A DNA stretch of 64,000 nt, from the NCBI RefSeq assembly GCF_036906915.1, contig NZ_JBAKHX010000020.1:42578-106577 (forward strand). Reading direction: 5' to 3'. The notes under the pieces are model-generated. The model saw nothing but the letters and a program-made list of their open reading frames with translations. It had not been told where the DNA came from and did no database searches. Below are positions 38,829-46,822 of this stretch, one piece after another. Each line of letters opens with the position of its first letter. Position 1 is the stretch's first letter. The translations under genes and the position numbers were made by a program. This DNA is from Phytohabitans sp036906915 (GTDB taxonomy: Bacteria > Actinomycetota > Actinomycetes > Mycobacteriales > Micromonosporaceae).

Positions 38829-40655
38829 ATGGCTATTGACGTTCCCTACCAGTCCATTCCGGATATGTTCCTTAAGCGCGTCGCCGCGACCCCTGACAAG
38901 GACGCGTTCGCTCACCCGGCACCGGACGACTCCGGACCGGTATGGCTGACCTGGGCCAAGGTCGGCGAGCGCGCCAAGGCGGTCGCCGCCGGCCTGCGTG
39001 GCCTCGGCATCGAGACCGAAGACCGAGTGGCGATCATCAGCAACACCCGGCTCGAATGGGTCATCGCCGACCTCGGCATCATGTGCGCGGGCGGCGCCAC
39101 CACCACCGTGTACCCGACGACCGAGCCCGAAGATGTGGCCTACATCGTCGGCGATTCCGGCTCGAAGGTAATCATCGCGGAAAACCAGGCGCAGGCGGCG
39201 AAGCTCGCCGGCGCCACGCTGCCCGGTGTGACCCACGTGGTCCTCATCGACGGCGACGCCGACGCGTCGGCGTCGCCGACGCAGCTCACGCTCGCCGAGT
39301 TGGAGGCGCGCGGCACGGCGCAGCTGGCTGCCGAGCCCGGCCTGATCGAGCAGATCGTGTCGACGATCGGGCCGGACAACCTCGCCACGCTCATCTACAC
39401 GTCCGGCACGACCGGGCGGCCGAAGGGCGTCGAGCTGCTGCACCGGGGCTGGTGCTGGGAGGGAGTTGCCCAGTCCGACCTCGGCCTGCTGGAGCCGCAA
39501 GACCTCCAGTACCTGTGGCTGCCGCTGTCACACTCGTTCGGCAAGACGCTGCTGTGCGGCGTCATCCACGTCGGGCTGCCCACCTATGTGGACGGTCGGA
39601 TCGACAAGCTGGTCGACAACCTCGCGATCGTCAAGCCCACGCTGATGTGTGGCGCGCCGCGCATCTTCGAGAAGGTGTACAACAAGGCGGTCACGTCGGC
39701 TCAGGACGCGGGTGGCGCCAAGGCCAAGATCTTTGGCTGGGCGGTGGCCGTCGGCAAGGAGAAGGTCACCCTTGAGCAGGCTGGCCAGCCGGTGCCCGCC
39801 GGCCTGAAGCTCAAGTACGCGATCGCCAACAAGCTGGTCTTCAGCAAGCTCCAGGCCCGTCTGGGTGGCCGGATCCGGGTACTGGTGTCCGGCTCGGCGC
39901 CTCTGTCGGTGCCGATCGCGGAGTTCTTCGCCGCGGCTGGGCTGCCGATCAGCGAGGGGTACGGCCTCACCGAGGCGAGCGCGGGCAACTTCGTCAACCG
40001 CAGCGGCAACATCAAGATCGGCACCTGTGGGCCGGCGCTCGGCGACCTGGAGTGCCGCATCGCGGACGACGGCGAGATCCTGCTGCGCGGGGCGCCTGTG
40101 ATGCGCGGGTACCACAACCTGCCCGAGGAGACGGCGGCCGCGTTCACCGAAGACGGGTTCTTCCGCACCGGCGACATCGGCGAGCTCACGCAAGACGGCT
40201 TCCTGCGCATCACCGACCGTAAGAAGGACCTGGTCAAGACGTCCGGCGGCAAGTACATCGCGCCGTCGCACATCGAGGGCATGTTCAAGGCGCTGTGCCC
40301 GTACACCTCGCAAGCGGTCGTCATCTCGCAGGCCCGCAACTACTGCACGATGCTCGTCACGCTCGACCCGGACGCGATCGTCGGCTGGGCTGCCGGCACC
40401 CCGCTGGAAGGCAAGTCGTACGAGGAGATCTCCACGTCGGCGGAGGCGCTGGCGATGGTGGCCGGGTACGTCGAGGAGCTGAACTCCAAGCTCAACCGCT
40501 GGGAGACTGTCAAGAAGTTCGCGATCCTGCACCGCGACCTGACCATCGAAGACGGCGAGATGACCCCGTCCATGAAGATCAAGCGTCGCTCCGTGGAGCA
40601 GAACTTCGCCGGTGAGATCGACAAGATGTACGAGGGCACCCTCGCCGAGATCTGA
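38829..40655 (+). CDS. Long-chain acyl-CoA synthetase (FadD-type, AMP-forming)
   Basis: The 608-residue enzyme activates fatty acids through an acyl-adenylate to acyl-CoA. Motifs are LIYTSGTTGRPKGVELLHRG (P-loop, about residues 188-207), GYGLTEASAGNFVNRSG, FRTGDIGELTQDGFLRITDRKKDLVKTSGGKYIAPSHIE (hinge and C-domain), and the late catalytic region TPSMKIKRRSVEQNF with its Lys. Length and the KTSGGKYIAP motif place it with long-chain synthetases of the FadD15 kind. It stands alone, with a terminator-like hairpin just downstream. Confidence 0.93.
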   Translation: MAIDVPYQSIPDMFLKRVAATPDKDAFAHPAPDDSGPVWLTWAKVGERAKAVAAGLRGLGIETEDRVAIISNTRLEWVIADLGIMCAGGATTTVYPTTEPEDVAYIVGDSGSKVIIAENQAQAAKLAGATLPGVTHVVLIDGDADASASPTQLTLAELEARGTAQLAAEPGLIEQIVSTIGPDNLATLIYTSGTTGRPKGVELLHRGWCWEGVAQSDLGLLEPQDLQYLWLPLSHSFGKTLLCGVIHVGLPTYVDGRIDKLVDNLAIVKPTLMCGAPRIFEKVYNKAVTSAQDAGGAKAKIFGWAVAVGKEKVTLEQAGQPVPAGLKLKYAIANKLVFSKLQARLGGRIRVLVSGSAPLSVPIAEFFAAAGLPISEGYGLTEASAGNFVNRSGNIKIGTCGPALGDLECRIADDGEILLRGAPVMRGYHNLPEETAAAFTEDGFFRTGDIGELTQDGFLRITDRKKDLVKTSGGKYIAPSHIEGMFKALCPYTSQAVVISQARNYCTMLVTLDPDAIVGWAAGTPLEGKSYEEISTSAEALAMVAGYVEELNSKLNRWETVKKFAILHRDLTIEDGEMTPSMKIKRRSVEQNFAGEIDKMYEGTLAEI

Positions 40656-40666
40656 CCGACCCGTAG

Positions 40667-40922
40667 TTAGTGGGACGCCGCCGCGGAGGCACGGACCTCC
40701 CGGCGGCTTTCCGCGTACACGACGGTCTCGACGATCACGAGGGCCACGCACACCACGGCGAGCGTCGCCAGGGCCGCCAGCGCCGGCACCAGGTTGGCCA
40801 CCGACAGCAGGGCGAGCAGCACCGCCACCGCCGCCGGCCGGATCCAGCCGATGCGCCCGAGCGTGCGCCGCTTGAACCCGCGCGTCCTCGGTGACCGGCA
40901 GCATACGCGCCGCCAGCGTCAT
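40667..40922 (-). pseudogene. Frameshifted small membrane protein, LtrA C-terminus-like remnant
   Basis: An ATG at 40922, right behind the DUF1349 stop, opens MTLAARMLPVTEDAR and then loses frame. One base out of phase, an uninterrupted frame continues to a TAA at 40667 as GFKRRTLGRIGWIRP and then two membrane helices (AAVAVLLALLSVANLVPAL, ALATLAVVCVALVIVETVVYA) and RREVRASAAASH. This second frame has no start codon of its own. A single missing base near 40886 in CGCGGG would join them. The FKRRTLGR-helix-helix pattern resembles the end of low-temperature-requirement A proteins. It could be a remnant or a sequencing error. Confidence 0.5.
40677..40710 (+). terminator. Hairpin with short T-run after the acyl-CoA synthetase gene
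   Basis: GCCGCCG-C-GGAGG (40677-40689) pairs with CCTCC-CGGCGGC (40696-40707) around a 6-base loop and is followed by TTT. It begins 22 bases after the stop of the acyl-CoA synthetase gene. Confidence 0.65.
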
Positions 40923-40929
40923 CCTGCCG

Positions 40930-41487
40930 TTACTCGCCGCTGCGCAAGTCTGCCAGCCGCTCCGCGACGAACGTCACCTGGTCGAACCAGACCGTGCACC
41001 CGTCACCCATCGGCGCCTGCGCGAGGAGGCCGACCAGCACCGGCTCGTCGCTGTCCTCCAGCGCGAAGTGGCGCACGAAGTGCCAGTACTTGCCGTCGGT
41101 GCTGGCGTGGAAGGCCCAGTTCGGCCCGAGGCGGGACACGCGCAGCCACAGTGGAGCGTCGGCCGCGGCGGTGAAGCTGTTTGCGTCGTCGGAGTATCCG
41201 CGGGTGACGACGGAAACCGCCATCGCCTCGCGCTGCGGCGAGTACTCGAAGCAGAGCTTGCCCCAGTTGCGCTCGCCGGCCCACACCAGCAGCGCGCCGG
41301 CGTCGAAGGTGCCGTTGAAGCCGACCCGGACCCGCGCGGAGAACTGGAACGGGCCGTCCGGCACGGTGCCTAGCACGCGCTTCGCGTTGAGCGTCGGCTC
41401 ACCGCGACCCGGGTCGATGAAGAGGTCGGTGCGCGCCGGCGCCGTAAGCTCGAGCCGCTCCGGCAGCTCCGTGATGGTGGTTGTCAT
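40930..41487 (-). CDS. DUF1349 jelly-roll protein
   Basis: The 185-residue protein matches DUF1349, a concanavalin-like beta sandwich: FQFSARVRVGFNGTFDAGALLVWAGERNWGKLCFEYSP, LWLRVSRLGPNWAFHASTDGKYWHFVRHFAL and VWFDQVTFVAERL. Related proteins include yeast YCR102-type and bacterial regulators' partners; sugar binding is likely for the fold but not shown. The ATG overlaps the MocR gene's stop as ATGA, so it is the second gene of that operon. There is no signal peptide. Confidence 0.85.
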   Translation of the reverse strand: MTTTITELPERLELTAPARTDLFIDPGRGEPTLNAKRVLGTVPDGPFQFSARVRVGFNGTFDAGALLVWAGERNWGKLCFEYSPQREAMAVSVVTRGYSDDANSFTAAADAPLWLRVSRLGPNWAFHASTDGKYWHFVRHFALEDSDEPVLVGLLAQAPMGDGCTVWFDQVTFVAERLADLRSGE

Positions 41488-42941
41488 GCGAACACCGCCG
41501 GTTCTTTCCACTGTGGACGCGATGTGCGATCGAGGTCGTAGCGCACCGCCGCGAGGCGGCTCACGGCCTCGACCAGCTCGGCGGCCGGCAGCGTGAACGG
41601 GAAGCGCAGGAAGCGTTCCAGCGTGCCGTCCACGCCGAACCGCGGGCCGGGCGCCAACCGCACCCCGACCTCCTCGGCGGCGCGGGCGAGCGCGCTGGAG
41701 ATGGGCCCGTCCAGCTCCGCCCACAGCGTCACGCCGCCGCGCGGAAGCGTGAAACGCCACTCCGGCAGGGCCTCGCGCAGCGCGGCGGCGAGCGCGTCGC
41801 GCTGGGCCGCGAGCTGTGCCTGCCGCGCCCGCACGATGACGTCCGCGCGCGCCAGCAGGTGTACCGCGACGAGCTGGTCGAGCACCGGGCTGGCCATGTC
41901 GACACCGACCCGCAGGGCGGCCAGCCGCTGCACGAAGGGCGCCGACGCGCGCACCCAGCCGACGCGCAGGCCGCCCCAGTACGGCTTGCTCATGCCGCCG
42001 ATGCACACCACCCGCGAGTGCCGGTCGAAGACCGCGGTGGGCGGGGGCATCGGCGTACCGTCGAGAGCGAGGTCCACGAAGGACTCGTCGACGACCAGGT
42101 CGGTGCCGCTGGCGTGCGCGGTGGCGACGACCCGCTCGCGCAGCTCCGCTGGCATGAGGTGGCCGGTCGGGTTCTGGAACTCGGGGATCAGGTACGCCAG
42201 CCGCGGCCTCGTCTGCCGGATGGCGTCGAGGAGCAGGTCGGCATCCCAGCCCGCGCCGAGCGCGTCCAGGCCGTGCGTGGCGATCCGCGCGCGCCGCGCG
42301 GACAGCGCGGCCAGCGCGTTGGGATACGTGGGTGACTCCACGAGTACGCCGGCGCCGGCCGGCACGGTCAACCGGAGCACCAGGTCGAGGGCGTGCTGCG
42401 TGCCGTTGGTGACCATGATCTGCTCGGCCGAGGTGGTCAACCCGCGCTCGGTGTACTCCTGCGCGATCGCCTCCCGCAGCTCCACGATGCCGGTCGGGTG
42501 GTAGCCGGCACCATCCAGGTACCGGGGCAGGTCTTCGGCGGCGGCGCGCGCGGAGGGCAGCAGCTCGGCCGGTGCCGCGAGGGCCGCGCAGCCGAGGTCG
42601 ATCATGTCCATGTCGTCGAGCGGCGTCCACAGGCCCGAGCTGGCCACCCGGTGGCCGCGCGGCAGCGTGGTCCAGCTGCCGGCACCGCGACGGCTGGTCA
42701 GGTGACCCGACTCACGCAGCCCCCGGTAGGCGGCGGTGACCGTGGTGCGGCTCACCTTCAACGCCTCGGCCAGCTCGCGCTCGGCCGGCAGCCGTACGCC
42801 CAGCGGCAGCCGCCCGTCGGCAAGCAACCCGCGCACCGCACCGGCGAGCGCGGCGTAGTCAGGGCTGCGCCTGCGCCCCGGAAGCGCGTGCCAATGCCCG
42901 AGTAAGCGGGCCAGTTGACTCCCCCGGACCAAGCTCGTCAT
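41484..42941 (-). CDS. MocR-type regulator (GntR winged helix plus aminotransferase domain), YczR-like
   Basis: The first 75 residues form a GntR winged helix (LLADGRLPLGVRLPAERELAEALKVSRTTVTAAYRGLRESGHLTSRRGAGSW). A full fold-type I aminotransferase domain follows: TNGTQHALDLVLRL, YLIPEFQNPTGHLMP, VVDESFVDLALDG, and CIGGMSKPYWGGLRVGWVRA with the PLP lysine. MocR proteins use PLP as effector or sensor. The divergent yczE-like gene and two direct ATTGGCC repeats in the shared 58-base gap are the arrangement known for YczR-type regulators. That suggests control of the YczE gene and of its own operon with DUF1349. Confidence 0.92.
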   Translation of the reverse strand: MTSLVRGSQLARLLGHWHALPGRRRSPDYAALAGAVRGLLADGRLPLGVRLPAERELAEALKVSRTTVTAAYRGLRESGHLTSRRGAGSWTTLPRGHRVASSGLWTPLDDMDMIDLGCAALAAPAELLPSARAAAEDLPRYLDGAGYHPTGIVELREAIAQEYTERGLTTSAEQIMVTNGTQHALDLVLRLTVPAGAGVLVESPTYPNALAALSARRARIATHGLDALGAGWDADLLLDAIRQTRPRLAYLIPEFQNPTGHLMPAELRERVVATAHASGTDLVVDESFVDLALDGTPMPPPTAVFDRHSRVVCIGGMSKPYWGGLRVGWVRASAPFVQRLAALRVGVDMASPVLDQLVAVHLLARADVIVRARQAQLAAQRDALAAALREALPEWRFTLPRGGVTLWAELDGPISSALARAAEEVGVRLAPGPRFGVDGTLERFLRFPFTLPAAELVEAVSRLAAVRYDLDRTSRPQWKEPAVFA

Positions 42942-42955
42942 GCCACCCCTCCCTG

Positions 42956-42984
42956 ATTGGCCCTTTCCAGCATCTTAATTGGCC
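42956..42984. promoter_or_regulatory. Direct ATTGGCC repeats, likely MocR/YczR operator
   Basis: ATTGGCC occurs at 42956-42962 and 42978-42984, two helical turns apart (22 bases start to start), between the divergent MocR and YczE genes. MocR regulators bind direct rather than inverted repeats, which fits. Confidence 0.65.
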
Positions 42985-42999
42985 TTCAGAGTGGCACGT

Positions 43000-43611
43000 A
43001 TGATCACCCCGGGCAAGGCCACTTTACGGCGGTACGGGCAGCTGCTCGGCGGCCTCGTGCTGTACGGACTCAGCATGGCCCTGATGATCGAGTCGTCGCT
43101 CGGGCTCGACCCGTGGGACGTCTTCCACCAGGGACTCGCCGAGGCCACCGGGCTGCGGTTCGGCTGGATCGTGATCATCACCGGCGCGGCGGTGCTGCTG
43201 CTCTGGATACCGCTGCGGCAGCGCCCGGGCGTCGGCACCGTGTCCAACGTCGTGGTGATCGGCCTCGCCGTCGACGGCGCACTCGCGCTCCTGCCCGCCG
43301 CGCAGGGCCTGCCAGCACGGGTGGCGTTCCTGACCGCCGGCATCCTGCTCAACGGCGCCGCCACCGGCCTCTACATCGGCGCGCGGCTCGGCCCCGGCCC
43401 CCGCGACGGACTCATGACCGGATGGGTGGCGCTGAAGCCCGGCCGGTCAATCCGCCGCACCCGTACGGCCATCGAGGTGACCGTACTCGCCATCGGCTGG
43501 CTCCTTGGTGGCACCGTCGGTATCGGCACGGTCGCGTACGCGGTAACGATCGGCCCGCTGGCGCACGCGTTCATACCCCTCTTCACCGTCCCCGCCCCCG
43601 AGTATGTCTAA
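43000..43611 (+). CDS. yczE: YczE/YitT-family membrane protein
   Basis: The 203-residue protein has five or six helices: LLGGLVLYGLSMALMIESSLGLDPWDVFHQGLAEATG, WIVIITGAAVLLLWIPL, VSNVVVIGLAVDGALALL, VAFLTAGILLNGAATGLYIGARLGPGPRDGLMTGW and AIEVTVLAIGWLLGGTVGIGTVAYAV. The pattern GLGLDPWDVxHQG and GARLGPGPRDGLM is typical of YczE. The start is either the ATG at 43000 or a GTG at 42991; the operator-like repeat ends at 42984, so the leader is very short. Its function is unknown; a transport role for a PLP-related compound is speculative. Confidence 0.88.
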   Translation: MITPGKATLRRYGQLLGGLVLYGLSMALMIESSLGLDPWDVFHQGLAEATGLRFGWIVIITGAAVLLLWIPLRQRPGVGTVSNVVVIGLAVDGALALLPAAQGLPARVAFLTAGILLNGAATGLYIGARLGPGPRDGLMTGWVALKPGRSIRRTRTAIEVTVLAIGWLLGGTVGIGTVAYAVTIGPLAHAFIPLFTVPAPEYV

Positions 43612-43707
43612 CGTGGACGATGCCTCGACAGTTCAAGAAAACTGAGGGATGCTCAGCAGATCACATCCGCCTTCCTTGAACCGGTCCCGCCAAGGCATCA
43701 TGGCGCC

Positions 43708-44142
43708 ATGGCGGATGCCGGTTGGGAGTGGAGTGACGCGTGGGTCTTCGTCTCCGTGGTCATCGGGGGCGGGTCCGGGCGACACCTGAGGGCGGCCAAC
43801 ACCCGCCGCCCCGAAGGCGTGGCGCTCGCCGACCTGCTCGCCACAGCCGCCCACCTGAACGACAGCATCCCCACGCGTGACGACGTCGAGGTCGCGGTCC
43901 ACCGGCTGTCCGGCGCCGGCCTCGTTACGGTGACCGACGGCTTCTTCGGCCTCACCCCAATGGGTGAACGCCTGTGGCGCGGCCGCCCCCGCACGGGTCT
44001 CGCGACGGCGGTCGACACCATCCACGGAGTCCTCAACCGCTCGATCCGCCCAGGCCCCCTGGGCAGCATGACCTGGACCCTGGCCGAAGACGACTACGCC
44101 GCCGCCGTCCGCGAATACACCGTCCGCTACCTGGCCCCCTAG
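43708..44142 (+). CDS. Small protein with winged-helix-like pattern, unknown function
   Basis: The 144-residue product MADAGWEWSDAWVFVSVVIGGGSGRHLRAAN contains a segment ALADLLATAAHLNDSIPTRDDVEVAVHRLSGAGLVTVTDGFFGLTPMGERLW. Its helix-helix-wing order (VxxAVxRLxxAGLVxxxDGxxxLTxxGxxLW) is that of small winged-helix proteins. DNA binding is therefore plausible but unproved. The N-terminal VFVSVVIGGG stretch is only weakly hydrophobic. It is convergent with hisF and shares CTAG (44139-44142). Confidence 0.6.
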   Translation: MADAGWEWSDAWVFVSVVIGGGSGRHLRAANTRRPEGVALADLLATAAHLNDSIPTRDDVEVAVHRLSGAGLVTVTDGFFGLTPMGERLWRGRPRTGLATAVDTIHGVLNRSIRPGPLGSMTWTLAEDDYAAAVREYTVRYLAP

Positions 44143-44897
44143 CGGACGGGGTGACCGGCCTCGCGGAGGGTCTGCTTGACCTCGCCGATGGTCAGCTCGC
44201 CGAAGTGGAAGACGCTCGCGGCCAGCACCGCGTCGGCCCCCGCCGATACCGCCGGCGGGAAGTCGTCACGCTTGCCGGCACCCCCGCTCGCGATCACCGG
44301 GATGTCGACGACGGCGCGGACCGCCCGGATCAGCTCCAGGTCGAACCCGGCCTTGGTGCCGTCGGCGTCCATCGAGTTGAGCAGGATCTCGCCCGCGCCC
44401 AGCTCCGCGCCGCGCCGCGCCCACTCGACCGCGTCGAGCCCGGCGCCGCGGCGGCCGCCGTGCGTGGTGACCTCGAAACCGCTCGGCATCGGCCCGCGCC
44501 GCACGTCGAGCGAGAGTACGAGCACCTGGTTGCCGAACCGGTCGGCGATCTCGCTGATCAACGAAGGCCGGGCGATGGCGGCCGTGTTGACGCCCACCTT
44601 GTCGGCCCCCGCCCGGAGCAGCACGTCCACGTTGGAGACCGAGCGCACGCCGCCGCCCACGGTCAGCGGGATGAACACCGACTCGGCCGTACGGCGTACG
44701 ACGTCGAGCATCGTGCCGCGGTCGTCCGACGAGGCGGTCACGTCGAGGAAGGTCAGCTCGTCGGCGCCGGCAGCGTCGTACGCCGCCGCCAGCTCGACCG
44801 GGTCACCGGCGTCACGCAGGTCGAGGAAGTTGACGCCCTTGACCACCCGTCCGGCGTCGACGTCCAGGCAGGGGATCACGCGTACGGCGACACTCAC
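44139..44897 (-). CDS. hisF: Imidazole glycerol phosphate synthase, cyclase subunit
   Basis: HisF joins PRFAR and ammonia from HisH into imidazole glycerol phosphate and AICAR. The 252-residue barrel has RVIPCLDVDAGRVVKGVNF with the catalytic Asp, ADELTFLDVTAS, IPLTVGGGVRS, DKVGVNTAAI, VLSLDVRRG with the second catalytic Asp, LLNSMDADGTKAGFD and PVIASGGAG. The GTG start overlaps priA as GTGA. It is the last gene of the his operon. Confidence 0.98.
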   Translation of the reverse strand: MSVAVRVIPCLDVDAGRVVKGVNFLDLRDAGDPVELAAAYDAAGADELTFLDVTASSDDRGTMLDVVRRTAESVFIPLTVGGGVRSVSNVDVLLRAGADKVGVNTAAIARPSLISEIADRFGNQVLVLSLDVRRGPMPSGFEVTTHGGRRGAGLDAVEWARRGAELGAGEILLNSMDADGTKAGFDLELIRAVRAVVDIPVIASGGAGKRDDFPPAVSAGADAVLAASVFHFGELTIGEVKQTLREAGHPVR

Positions 44898-45613
44898 CGC
44901 AGGACCTCCAGCGCTTCAGCGACGGTGAACGCGCCCGCGTACAGCGCCTTGCCGACGATGACGCCCTCGACGCCGTCGGACGCCAGGCCCGACAGCGCCC
45001 GCAGGTCGTCGAGCGTGGAGACGCCACCGCTCGCGATGATCGGCTTGTCGGTGCGCCCGCACACCTCGCGCAGCAGGTCGAGGTTGGGGCCGGTGAGGGT
45101 GCCGTCGCGGTGCACGTCGGTCACCACGTACCGCTGGCAGCCGGCCTTTTCGAGCCGCTCCAGCACCTCGAAGAGGTCGCCACCGTCGCGGGTCCAGCCG
45201 CGCGCCGACAGCGTGTGACCGCGCACGTCGAGCCCTATGGCCACCCGGTCGCCGTACTCACCGACGACCCGGTCGCACCACTGCGGGTCTTCGAGGGCGG
45301 CGGTGCCGATGTTGACGCGGGCCGCCCCGGTGGCGAGTGCGGAGCGCAGGGACTCGTCGTCGCGGATGCCGCCGGAGAGCTCCACGTGCACGTCGAGCCG
45401 GCCGACGACGTCGGCGAGCTGAGCGGCGTTGGAGCCCCGGCCGAACGCCGCGTCGAGGTCCACGAGATGCACCCACGAGGCGCCGTCCCGCTGCCAGGCG
45501 AGCGCCGCGTCGAGCGGGTCGCCGTACACGGTCTCGCTGCCGGCGGCGCCCTGCACGAGGCGGACCGCCTGGCCGCTCGCGACGTCGACGGCGGGAAGGA
45601 GGACAAGGCTCAC
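44894..45613 (-). CDS. priA: Bifunctional phosphoribosyl isomerase PriA (HisA/TrpF)
   Basis: This actinobacterial enzyme isomerises both ProFAR in histidine and PRA in tryptophan synthesis. The 239-residue barrel shows LLPAVDVASGQAVRLVQG (catalytic Asp and Arg), WVHLVDLDAAFGRGSN, VELSGGIRDD, GLDVRGHTLSARGWTRDGGDL (the loop with the PriA-type Arg and Trp), VTDVHRDGTLTGPNLDLL and IIASGGVS. The GTG at 45613 with GGAG five bases upstream sets the start. The absence of trpF in the trp cluster fits a dual role. Confidence 0.95.
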   Translation of the reverse strand: MSLVLLPAVDVASGQAVRLVQGAAGSETVYGDPLDAALAWQRDGASWVHLVDLDAAFGRGSNAAQLADVVGRLDVHVELSGGIRDDESLRSALATGAARVNIGTAALEDPQWCDRVVGEYGDRVAIGLDVRGHTLSARGWTRDGGDLFEVLERLEKAGCQRYVVTDVHRDGTLTGPNLDLLREVCGRTDKPIIASGGVSTLDDLRALSGLASDGVEGVIVGKALYAGAFTVAEALEVLR

Positions 45614-45630
45614 GGGATCTCCAAGAACGA

Positions 45631-45948
45631 TCAGGTGCGGCGGCCGAACGCGATCACCACGACGGCCGGGAAGACGAGCACGAGCAGCGCGATCAGCGCC
45701 ACACGCAATGCGATCGGGTCGACGAACACCCACACGACCGTCAGCAGTACCACGCACAGGGCGACGATGCCGGCGCGTTCCGCGCGGCTGCGGCGGGCGA
45801 ACAGGCGGCCGGTGCGGGAGCGTCTGGGCAGCTTCGGCTTGAGCCGGCGCAGCCGCGCGCGCCGCTCCCGTCGCCGCGCGGCGACGGCCCGCTCGCGCGC
45901 CGCCTCAGCCTCCCGGAGCGCCCGCCGCCGCGCCCGCTCCTTAGCCAA
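45631..45948 (-). CDS. Small basic membrane protein in the his operon
   Basis: The 105-residue protein has a strongly basic helical N-terminal half (about 57 residues, AKERARRRALREAEAARERAVAARRRERRARLRR) followed by two membrane helices (GIVALCVVLLTVVWVFV and LRVALIALLVLVFPAVVVIAF). The only usable start is a TTG at 45948, overlapping the hisH end by 8 bases. Similar small proteins sit in actinobacterial his operons; their function is unknown. It lies 17 bases before priA. Confidence 0.7.
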   Translation of the reverse strand: MAKERARRRALREAEAARERAVAARRRERRARLRRLKPKLPRRSRTGRLFARRSRAERAGIVALCVVLLTVVWVFVDPIALRVALIALLVLVFPAVVVIAFGRRT

Positions 45949-46822
45949 GAGATGTCACCCAGTTGCGCAGCAGGGCCGCGCCGGCGTCGCCGGACTTCTC
46001 CGGGTGGAACTGCGTCGCGGACAGCGGTCCGCGCTCGACCGCGGCCACGAAGGGCTCTTCATGGGTACAGGTGGTCACGCCGGGACCGGCACCGAAAGCG
46101 GCGTACGAGTGGACGAAGTAGAACCGGGTGCCAGTTGGCAGCCCCGCGAAGAGCATCGAGTCGGGGGCGGCCTGAACCTCGTTCCAGCCCATGTGCGGCA
46201 CGCGCTCGGCGGGCAGCCGGGTCACGCCGCCCGGCAGCAGGCCCAGCCCCTTCGTGACGACGCCACGCTCCTCGCCGTACTCGAAAAGGATCTGCATGCC
46301 GACGCAGATGCCGAGGACCGGGCGCCCGGCGGCGACCCTTTCGGCGATGACCGGCCCGGCGTCGAGCGCTTCGACGCCGGCCATGCAGGCGGCGTACGCG
46401 CCGACGCCCGGCACGACGAGCCCGTCGGCGTCGGCCGCGGCCGACAGGTCAGCGGTGACCGTGACGTCGCCGCCGGCGCGCGCCAGCGCGCGTTCGGCGG
46501 ACCGCAGGTTGCCCGAACCGTAGTCCAGTATCACCACGCGCGGCGGCTGCTGGGGCCCCCGCGGAATCGTGGAGCGCAGCGGAGCGATTTCGTGGGGTGG
46601 CTGCTGGGGCCCCCGCGGAATCGTGGAGCGCAGCGGAGCGATTTCGTGGGGTGGCTGCTGGGGCCCCCGCGGAATCGTGGAGCGCAGCGGAGCGATTTCG
46701 TGGGGTGGCTGCTGGGGCCCCCGCGGAATCGTGGAGCGCAGCGGAGCGATTTCGTGGGGTGGCTGCTGGGGCCCCCGCGGAATCGTGGAGCGCAGCGGAG
46801 CGATTTCGTCGGGTGGCATCAT
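45941..46822 (-). CDS. hisH: Imidazole glycerol phosphate synthase, glutaminase subunit with an N-terminal tandem-repeat extension
   Basis: HisH supplies ammonia from glutamine to HisF. The core (from VVILDYGSGNLRSAERAL, codon at 46537) is a normal class I glutaminase of 198 residues with PGVGAYAACM, the nucleophile in LGICVGMQILFEYGEE, and His-Glu in ATQFHPEKSGD. In front lie about 95 residues made of five near-identical 18-residue units, PHEIAPLRSTIPRGPQQP. The ATG at 46822 overlaps the preceding small gene's stop as ATGA and has GGGAG upstream, while the core's own GTG at 46537 has no ribosome site. The extension is therefore probably translated, unless translation re-initiates internally. 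Confidence 0.93.
   Translation of the reverse strand: MMPPDEIAPLRSTIPRGPQQPPHEIAPLRSTIPRGPQQPPHEIAPLRSTIPRGPQQPPHEIAPLRSTIPRGPQQPPHEIAPLRSTIPRGPQQPPRVVILDYGSGNLRSAERALARAGGDVTVTADLSAAADADGLVVPGVGAYAACMAGVEALDAGPVIAERVAAGRPVLGICVGMQILFEYGEERGVVTKGLGLLPGGVTRLPAERVPHMGWNEVQAAPDSMLFAGLPTGTRFYFVHSYAAFGAGPGVTTCTHEEPFVAAVERGPLSATQFHPEKSGDAGAALLRNWVTSLG
46545..46816. repeat. 54-bp tandem repeat, four identical units plus partial ends, inside hisH
   Basis: Identical units start at 46561, 46615, 46669 and 46723, with a partial fifth at 46777-46816 and a partial lead at 46545-46560. Because 54 is a multiple of three, the hisH frame stays open throughout. Each unit contains GGAATCG and CGATTTC separated by 15 bases, a small inverted repeat. 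Perfect identity suggests recent expansion. Confidence 0.95.

Noticed and set aside
39528..40922. Long minus-strand frame through the acyl-CoA synthetase
   Set aside because: It is antisense to a clear enzyme; only its first few codons may belong to the LtrA-like remnant.
46545..46816. Possible CRISPR array
   Set aside because: Units are identical head to tail with no unique spacers. The same holds for 62222-62463 and 50786-50885.
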